Program-made: the position numbers and the translations under genes
The notes under the pieces: generated by a model
What the model was told of the DNA's origin: nothing
The model's input: only the letters and a program-made list of their open reading frames with translations
Database searches by the model: none
Source of the DNA: Boseongicola sp.
GTDB lineage: Bacteria > Pseudomonadota > Alphaproteobacteria > Rhodobacterales > Rhodobacteraceae
DNA: 64,000 nt
NCBI GenBank assembly: GCA_028824715.1
Contig: JAPPCV010000147.1
Location: 1-64,000 of the forward strand
Direction: 5' to 3'
Part shown: positions 58,735-64,000 of the stretch, piece after piece
Numbering within the stretch: the first letter of the stretch is position 1
How the letters are laid out: every line of letters starts with the position of its first letter

Positions 58735-58790
58735 AAAACGAAACCGGCATTCCAGCGGTGTCACATCGACCCGAATTGACGGAGACTGAC

Positions 58791-59795
58791 TTGACGACGA
58801 AGATTGCTGTAATCGGCGCGGGCTTGATGGGAGCGGATCACGCCGGGATCGTGGCCCGGGACATGCCTGGCGCGACACTTCAAGTGATCTGCGACAGGGA
58901 TGCAGGTCGCGCCCAGTCCGTTGCCGATGCGTACGGGGCAGTGGATGTCGACACCGACCCGGAGGCAGTCATCGCAAGCGACGACGTTGACGCGGTGATC
59001 TTGGCCAGTCCGGACTTCACCCATGCGCCGCTGTCGAAGGCCTGCATTGCGGCCGAAAAGCGCGTGCTGTGCGAAAAGCCCCTGTCCCAGAGCTCGGCAG
59101 AGTGCCTTGAGGTTATCGAGGCCGAGCAAGGGGCAGGCAGCCGGTACGTCATGCTGGGCTTCATGCGCCGCTACGACCAGTCCTATGTCGAGATGAGGCA
59201 GGCACTGGCAAGCGGCAGGTTGGGCCGGCCGCTCATTATGCACAACTTCCACCGCAACGTCGAAACCCCTGCCGCGAGCTTTGCCGCGGCCATGGCAATC
59301 ACCAATTCCGCGCCGCACGAATTTGACGTCGCCCGCCATGTTCTGGGCACCGAATACACCTCCATCACGGCGCATGAGCCCCGCCGCTCGGACGGGCTTG
59401 TCGCTCCGGTGGTCATGGTGCTGGAAACGGCGGATGGCCAGCTCGTGACCATCGAGATCAACAACAACGCGGCCTACGGCTATGACGTTCGTGCCGAACT
59501 GGTGGGCGAAGCGGGAAGTGTCTCGATCAACAACGTGGCCTATACCCGAACGGACGTGAAGCAGACTTCCGCCACCCGCTATGATGCCGATTGGCGCGGG
59601 CGCTACCGTGACGCCTATATACGCCAAGACCGGCAATTCCTGCGCTTTGCAGAAACAGGGGCATTCCCTGAAATCGCGAGCGATTGCTGGGACGGGTATT
59701 GCGCCGCCGTGGTCGCGGAGGCGGGTGTCAAGGCGCTCGCATCGGGCACAAGGCAGGCGGTTGAAACTATCGACAAACCGGAGTTCTACGCATGA
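58791..59795 (+). CDS. Gfo/Idh/MocA-family dehydrogenase (inositol 2-dehydrogenase/MocA-like)
   Basis: A 334-residue Gfo/Idh/MocA protein. The Rossmann motif is KIAVIGAGLMGADHAGIVAR, the EKP motif CEKPLSQSS, and the C-terminal blocks APHEFDVARHVLG and NNNAAYGYDVRAELVGEAGS are close to myo-inositol 2-dehydrogenases. Start TTG 58791 has GGAG 6 nt upstream and opens at the family's N-terminus. It overlaps the next gene by ATGA. It would oxidise an inositol or inosamine ring carbon to a ketone with NAD. Confidence 0.88.
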   Translation: MTTKIAVIGAGLMGADHAGIVARDMPGATLQVICDRDAGRAQSVADAYGAVDVDTDPEAVIASDDVDAVILASPDFTHAPLSKACIAAEKRVLCEKPLSQSSAECLEVIEAEQGAGSRYVMLGFMRRYDQSYVEMRQALASGRLGRPLIMHNFHRNVETPAASFAAAMAITNSAPHEFDVARHVLGTEYTSITAHEPRRSDGLVAPVVMVLETADGQLVTIEINNNAAYGYDVRAELVGEAGSVSINNVAYTRTDVKQTSATRYDADWRGRYRDAYIRQDRQFLRFAETGAFPEIASDCWDGYCAAVVAEAGVKALASGTRQAVETIDKPEFYA

Positions 59796-60751
59796 AACTG
59801 GGGTTCGTGTCAGACAGCCTTGGGGCGATGTCCTTCGGCGAGATGCTGGATCATGCCGTCCGCATCGGCGTCAGCGGGGTCGAGGTGAACACCTGCGGCT
59901 GGTCCACAGCGCCGCATTGCAAGCTGGACGATCTGCTTGGAGTGCGCGATGCGCAAATTGCGTTCCAGGCGGAATTCGACAAGCGCGGGCTAGAGATCAT
60001 TTCGTTCAACGCGAACGGCAACCCCCTGCATCCGACGGATCCGCGGCATGGCGAGGACCTGAGAAAGACCATCCGGCTTGCTGGCGAGATGGGTGTGGAG
60101 ACGGTCTGCACAATGTCGGGCCTGCCCGCCGGATCGGCGGACGACAAGATGCCAAACTGGGTGGTCAGCAGCTGGCCACCAGAGACGCAGGACATCCTGC
60201 GGTATCAATGGGAGCAAGAGCTGATTCCGTTCTGGACGGAGATCACGGCACTTGCGAAAGAGAACGGTGTCGAGAAGATTGCGCTGGAGCTGCACGGCAA
60301 CCAGTGTGTCTACAATGTTCCCTCCCTGAGAAGACTGCGCGAGGCGGTCGGGCCGGTGATCGGGGCCAACCTCGACCCCTCGCATCTTTTCTGGATGGGG
60401 GCCGATCCGCTGGTCGCAGCGGAGGCGTTGGGCGAGGCGGTCTATCACGTGCACGCCAAGGACACGTTCCTGAACGCGCCAATTCAGGCGACGACATCGC
60501 TGCTGGAAAACGGTTCGCTGATGGATGTCCCGGCGCGCAGCTGGTCCTATGTCACGCTAGGTTTCGGGCATGGCGAGGAATGGTGGCGGCAATTCTGCTA
60601 CCGGCTCAAGATGGGCGGCTATGACGGCTGGCTCTCGATCGAGCACGAGGACGTGCTTCTCAACTCTCTCGAGGGGCTGGAGAAATCCGCAGCCCTTCTG
60701 AAGGGCGTGATGCCCGACCGCCCCGCCGATTTCAAGCCTCAGGAAATCTGA
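59792..60751 (+). CDS. Sugar phosphate isomerase/epimerase family protein (MocC/IolE-like)
   Basis: A 319-residue xylose-isomerase-like TIM barrel. Metal ligands lie in IALELHGNQ, GANLDPSHLFWMG, VYHVHAKD and WLSIEHED. ISFNANGNPLHP near the start is typical of MocC-like proteins linked to rhizopine and inositol use. It is fixed by an ATGA overlap with the MocA-like gene. It probably isomerises or dehydrates the inosose made by that enzyme. Confidence 0.88.
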   Translation: MKLGFVSDSLGAMSFGEMLDHAVRIGVSGVEVNTCGWSTAPHCKLDDLLGVRDAQIAFQAEFDKRGLEIISFNANGNPLHPTDPRHGEDLRKTIRLAGEMGVETVCTMSGLPAGSADDKMPNWVVSSWPPETQDILRYQWEQELIPFWTEITALAKENGVEKIALELHGNQCVYNVPSLRRLREAVGPVIGANLDPSHLFWMGADPLVAAEALGEAVYHVHAKDTFLNAPIQATTSLLENGSLMDVPARSWSYVTLGFGHGEEWWRQFCYRLKMGGYDGWLSIEHEDVLLNSLEGLEKSAALLKGVMPDRPADFKPQEI

Positions 60752-60754
60752 GTC

Positions 60755-61816
60755 ATGGCCCTTGACTGCAGCCGCCGGGGACCTGACGCGGACCGTGCCA
60801 TGACCAATGATCTGGTCACGGAGGATTGGCCTCGGCCTCCGACCAACCAGAAGATGATGACGGCATTGCTGAGACGCGCCGGCCAGCCTGCGACCCGGAA
60901 CCTGATCGTGCCATTCGGCCGCATGATCCAATTCGCGGAGTTGGCCATCTTGCCGATGGCGTCCTTGTGGTCGGCACACATCTGGCTGGCACATGGCGTT
61001 GTCCGTGGCTCGGCCATGGACCCACGCTGGCATGAATGCGGTCGAGGCACGGCTTTCAAGACTAGCTGGGTGAACAAGGTCGTGTTTCGCATCTTTGGCC
61101 TCCGCATGATCCGCGATCCCTTTTGCAGGAAGTTCGGCCACGCACTGCGCCACTCGGACACCATCAACGCGGGCCGAGATCCCGAGGCCGCGATCATGCG
61201 CCCCGTCGTCGCGCTCAAGATGGCAGCGAATCCTCTCTGCAACGTCGACGAGATCGAAGCGGGCAGGCGCATTCTCGCCAAAGGAGCAGGCCGGATCGTG
61301 CCAGATGAGGCGGAGCATATGGAATGGGACCTTTGTCCCAAGACAATCCAGACCTCACGCGTCTCGCCGGCCATCCGCGCCGCCACCATCGCCGCCGCGC
61401 TGATCTTCCGAGGCTGGATGCCTGCGTTGCTGATCTGTCTGGCGCGGTCCCATGGGATCTGGCACATGGTGATCTGTGGCTGGCTTCAGCATGGCGGGAG
61501 GGCCGACAACTTCCTTGACGACCGTCTGAACTGTCGCAGCGTCTTTGTGAACCCTGTCGGCCGCCGCATCTGCTGGAACATGAACTGCGATGAGAAACAC
61601 CAGATGTTCCCGCTGGTGCCGTACTGCAAGGTGCCCGACTTGTACGAAACGTGTCGGCACAGCTTTCCCGCCCGGAACTGCACGATGGCCAGCGGTTTCG
61701 CAGAGATGTTGCCGGTCCATTGGCGTCAGCGGACCAATTTCGATTGCCACCTCCGGCGACCCGTGCGGGAGACCGCGAATCCCAATCACGACGGGCTCCG
61801 CGCCCATGCCGCCTGA
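60755..61816 (+). CDS. Degenerate membrane fatty acid desaturase-like protein (MocD position)
   Basis: An open frame of 353 codons that follows the desaturase family along its whole length. The iron-binding boxes are damaged. The expected HECGH reads HECGR, HxRHH reads HALRH, and the third box plus flanking histidines reads CDEKHQMFPLVPYCKVPDLYE instead of YHxEHHMFPMVPYHALPxLHE. Neutral blocks such as WHECGRGTAFKTSWVN, RDPEAAIMRP and RLNCRSVFVNPVGRRICWNM remain. It cannot hold a normal di-iron centre. It may be a pseudoenzyme or a gene decaying without frameshift. It lies 3 nt after the MocC-like gene and 19 nt before a Rieske ferredoxin gene. Confidence 0.75.
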   Translation: MALDCSRRGPDADRAMTNDLVTEDWPRPPTNQKMMTALLRRAGQPATRNLIVPFGRMIQFAELAILPMASLWSAHIWLAHGVVRGSAMDPRWHECGRGTAFKTSWVNKVVFRIFGLRMIRDPFCRKFGHALRHSDTINAGRDPEAAIMRPVVALKMAANPLCNVDEIEAGRRILAKGAGRIVPDEAEHMEWDLCPKTIQTSRVSPAIRAATIAAALIFRGWMPALLICLARSHGIWHMVICGWLQHGGRADNFLDDRLNCRSVFVNPVGRRICWNMNCDEKHQMFPLVPYCKVPDLYETCRHSFPARNCTMASGFAEMLPVHWRQRTNFDCHLRRPVRETANPNHDGLRAHAA

Positions 61817-61835
61817 GAAAAGAGGAGACAATGTC

Positions 61836-62147
61836 ATGGCCGAATGGATCGACGCCTGCGCCGTCGGCGACATCGAAGAGGAAGACGTGATCCGCTTCGA
61901 CCACGGATCGAGGACATTCATCATCGTGCGGGATCACGAGGACAACCACTACTGCACCGACGGGCTCTGCACACACGAGCAGATCCACCTGAGCGACGGT
62001 CTCGTGGTGGAAGCGACAATCGAGTGCCCGAAACACTCTTCGATCTTCGACTGTGCAACCGGTGAAGTCGAAACGCCACCCGCCTGCGAGAACCTGCACA
62101 CCTACCCCACCAAGATCAAGGACGGCCGGGTGTTCGTGGAAATCTGA
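61836..62147 (+). CDS. Rieske [2Fe-2S] ferredoxin (MocE-like)
   Basis: A 103-residue Rieske ferredoxin. CTHEQ and, 17 residues further, CPKHSSIFD give the Cys-x-His and Cys-x2-His ligands. DGRVFVEI closes the domain. ATG 61836 follows GAGGAG at 9 nt. Such ferredoxins pass electrons to an oxygenase, here presumably the desaturase-like MocD partner upstream. The cluster ligands are intact, although that partner and the reductase downstream are damaged. Confidence 0.92.
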   Translation: MAEWIDACAVGDIEEEDVIRFDHGSRTFIIVRDHEDNHYCTDGLCTHEQIHLSDGLVVEATIECPKHSSIFDCATGEVETPPACENLHTYPTKIKDGRVFVEI

Positions 62148-62149
62148 CC

Positions 62150-62749
62150 ATGGACCTTCGACTTGCTGCCTGTGCCGATTTGCCTTGGCCGGACAAGCCG
62201 ATCGCCTGGCGGGCATCGCGCATTCATGAAATGGGCATTGGCGTCGGTCCCTGGAACTGGCTGGACGGATGTCCGGACGCGCTGGACGGGACGCCCAAGC
62301 CGATCCGACCAATTGCGACCCATGAAGCCGCGCGGACCGAGCGGAAGATCGGCACGCGCGCCCCAGGACTCGATCCCGGCAGTCAGACGGTAAGAGCGTC
62401 CAATTGCGATGACCATCGCCGTGAACAGTTGCTTATGGCGACCGGTGCGCGGGCACGGCTGTTCCCCGGATCGGAAGCCTGCCTGGCCCCGAGGACCGAT
62501 GCCGATGCTGCCGACAATCCTGAATGCCTGACGCGGGCGCACGGATCGAGATCTTCGGCGGTGGCTTGGTTGCCCTCGAACCGGCGGCTGCAGCGCGCGA
62601 GTCCTGTGTCGATGTCCCGGTCATGGCAGCCTGGAGCGGCCCGGGCGATGCCGGTCGCCAAGAACATTCGCGTTCTCGACAGACCTTTCGAGCGCGACTC
62701 CAGCGTCGATTCGCAGGTGCTCGCCAATCCATCCCAAGACCTGAAATGA
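62150..62749 (+). pseudogene. Remnant of a ferredoxin reductase (MocF position)
   Basis: The frame starting 3 nt after the Rieske gene contains LDPGSQTVRAS and REQLLMATGARARLFPGSEA. These match the central region of FAD ferredoxin reductases (xxLLLATGARPRxLPG). The next expected motif appears in another frame near 62524-62600 as GARIEIFGGGLVALEPAAAA (usually GxxVxIIGGGxIGLExAAA). The N-terminal GxGxxG and the C-terminal NAD/FAD parts are not visible. It is therefore a frame-shifted, truncated relic. The full pathway would use this reductase to feed the Rieske ferredoxin. Confidence 0.65.
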
Positions 62750-62782
62750 CTGCTCCGGGCAGCCTGAGAGAGAGGAAGACCC

Positions 62783-63601
62783 ATGTATCATAACCGTCCC
62801 CATGTCGAAGACATCCGCGCCATGAAGAGGCGTGGCGAGAAGATTTCGATGCTCTTCGTGACCACGCCCGAGGAAGCGGCCGCCGCGAACGCGGCCGGCA
62901 TCCACATGCTGTCGATCGAGGGGCGGTTCTTCGATGCCGAAATGCGTGAGGCCGCGGGCGACTGCTTCGTGCAGGTTGGTCTGCCCTATGGCGGTTGGGG
63001 TCGTTTTGAGGGGCGGCCCATCGCGACCGGAGAGGACTACCTGCGCGCGGCGTTTCACTATGCAGGGATGGGTGGCGACGCCTATTACTGCTCAGCCTCC
63101 TACGAGATCCAGAAGCTCCTTTGCGACAATCACTTGCCCGTCGTCGGGCATATCGGACTGATCCCGTCCTACATCACCTGGACCGGATGGCGCGCTGTTG
63201 GCAAGACGTCCGATGAGGCAGAGGCGCTCTGGCGACATACGCGGAGGCTCGAGGAGATCGGCGTCTTTGGTGCAGAACTGGAAGTCGTGCCCGATCGCGT
63301 GGCGAAGTTCCTGACGGAGAACTCGTCGCTCGTCATGCTTGGCATGGGCGCGGGCAAGCATGCCGATGCTCAGTATCTCTTTACCGAGGATGTCTGCGGC
63401 TACGGCAAGAACCACAAGCCGCGCCATGGCAAGGTCTACCGGAACTTCGCGCCTGAGCTCGAACGGCTGCAACGCGAACGCATCGCGGCGTTCAAGGCGT
63501 TCAAGGCGGACGTCGACACGGGCGGATATCCCGAGGCAGCGCACACCGTTCCGATCAAGGATGACGAGTTCGAGGCCTTCATGGCGAAAGTGCAAGGCTG
63601 A
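62783..63601 (+). CDS. Ketopantoate hydroxymethyltransferase-like (PanB-family) protein
   Basis: A 272-residue PanB-like TIM barrel. ISMLFVTTPEEAAAANAAGI resembles the PanB opening, HIGLIPSYITWTGWRAVGKT matches the GHxGLxPQ region with its glycine-rich tail, and GAELEVVPDRVAKFL with MLGMGAGKHADAQYLFTEDV the C-terminal blocks. ATG 62783 follows GAGGAAGA. True PanB makes ketopantoate; here, between carbohydrate genes, it more likely acts as a related aldolase/lyase on a one-carbon or sugar fragment. It overlaps the next start by TGATG. Confidence 0.8.
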   Translation: MYHNRPHVEDIRAMKRRGEKISMLFVTTPEEAAAANAAGIHMLSIEGRFFDAEMREAAGDCFVQVGLPYGGWGRFEGRPIATGEDYLRAAFHYAGMGGDAYYCSASYEIQKLLCDNHLPVVGHIGLIPSYITWTGWRAVGKTSDEAEALWRHTRRLEEIGVFGAELEVVPDRVAKFLTENSSLVMLGMGAGKHADAQYLFTEDVCGYGKNHKPRHGKVYRNFAPELERLQRERIAAFKAFKADVDTGGYPEAAHTVPIKDDEFEAFMAKVQG

Positions 63602-64000
63602 TGCTCAGGATCGGGGTGGCCGGCTACGGGACCGGCGGGCAGCACTTTCACTACACCCTTCAATCGACGCGGCGGAGGGCTGTGCGCTGGCGGGCATCAT
63701 GGCGCGGGCGGAGGGTACCATCGCCAAGGTCCGGGCGGACTGGCCCGATACGCCGGTCTTCCCGAGCCTTGCCGCGATGATCGAGGCGCGCGTCTGCGAA
63801 GCGGTCACGGTCACGACGCCGCCGCAGACCCGCAGGGCGCTGGTTCTCGAAGCCATCCGTGCTGGGTTGCACGTCGTCGCCGACAAGCCGTTTGCACCGG
63901 ACTACGAAGGCGCGATGGAGCTTGATGCGGCGGCCAAGGCTGAAGGTGTGACACTCGGCGTCTGTCAGAACCGCCGTTACGACGCGGATCTGCAGACCAT
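63601..64000 (+). pseudogene. Second Gfo/Idh/MocA-family gene, frame-shifted and cut by the window end
   Basis: From ATG 63601 the frame reads MLRIGVAGYGTGGQHFHYTL, a normal Gfo/Idh start, and then breaks. From about 63665 another frame continues the family: IDAAEGCALAGIMARAEGTI, VTVTTPPQTRRALVLEAIRA, ADKPFAP and GVCQNRRYDADLQT up to the window edge. One base appears to be missing near 63650-63665. It is either a real frameshift or a sequence error. The EKP-like motif here is DKP. Confidence 0.7.

Overview
The window is GC-rich, tightly packed bacterial DNA. Many neighbouring genes overlap by ATGA or TGATG junctions. Gene content points to an aerobic, heterotrophic alphaproteobacterium, most like the marine Rhodobacterales/Roseobacter type: a complete trimethylamine (TMA)/TMAO oxidation block, a taurine-type ABC transporter, a leucine/isovalerate (liu) operon and a rhizopine/inositol (moc-like) block. 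The taxonomic assignment is inference from gene content. No rRNA, tRNA or CRISPR array was recognised.

Layout. (1) 1-15.3 kb, methylamine module. A + strand operon runs mgsC (5' truncated) - unknown - nitrilase - unknown - tmm - tmoX - tmoW - tmoV - tdm. It is met by a - strand operon amt - small membrane protein - gmaS - cytochrome P450. Together they could import TMAO, oxidise TMA to TMAO, demethylate it to dimethylamine and formaldehyde, and carry methylamine nitrogen through gamma-glutamylmethylamide and N-methylglutamate. No canonical dmm dimethylamine monooxygenase is visible here. (2) 15.3-18.1 kb, debris: an intact Phd/YefM-type antitoxin, a truncated toxin and a decayed TnpB. (3) 18.1-25.6 kb, liu-type operon: TetR, methylcrotonyl-CoA carboxylase (two subunits), macrodomain protein, HMG-CoA lyase, methylglutaconyl-CoA hydratase and thiolase. 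(4) 25.9-28.7 kb: a HEPN/MNT pair whose HEPN gene carries an in-frame stop, then rmuC. (5) 29.0-34.8 kb: a DadA-like FAD amine oxidoreductase divergent from tauA-tauB-tauC, where TauC has a roughly 400-residue N-terminal extension. (6) 34.9-42.2 kb: a sugar-acid module with a divergent promoter region between DenD/altronate dehydratase/SDR/aminotransferase/hydroxyacid dehydrogenase (-) and FAH hydrolase/glyoxylate-type reductase (+). (7) 42.4-46.2 kb: an AbrB-Doc toxin-antitoxin pair, a decayed dienelactone hydrolase copy, an AbiEii-like nucleotidyltransferase with a coupled unknown partner, and an intact dienelactone hydrolase. (8) 47.3-49.9 kb: a second P450 and an aldo/keto reductase. (9) 50.1-64 kb: a LacI regulator divergent from a sterol-desaturase-like hydroxylase and a sugar/inositol transport and catabolism block (two binding proteins, three permeases, one ATPase, two Gfo/Idh proteins, an isomerase, a desaturase-like protein, a Rieske ferredoxin, ferredoxin-reductase remnants and a PanB-like protein).

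Three patterns recur. Each of the four ABC substrate-binding-protein genes is followed by an 11-13 bp hairpin without a long T run, as expected if the binding-protein mRNA is over-represented. Four toxin-antitoxin-like loci lie at or near the seams between metabolic modules, and two of them are damaged. The moc-like block is eroding, or is badly assembled: it has several one-base frame breaks and a desaturase that has lost most of its histidine ligands.
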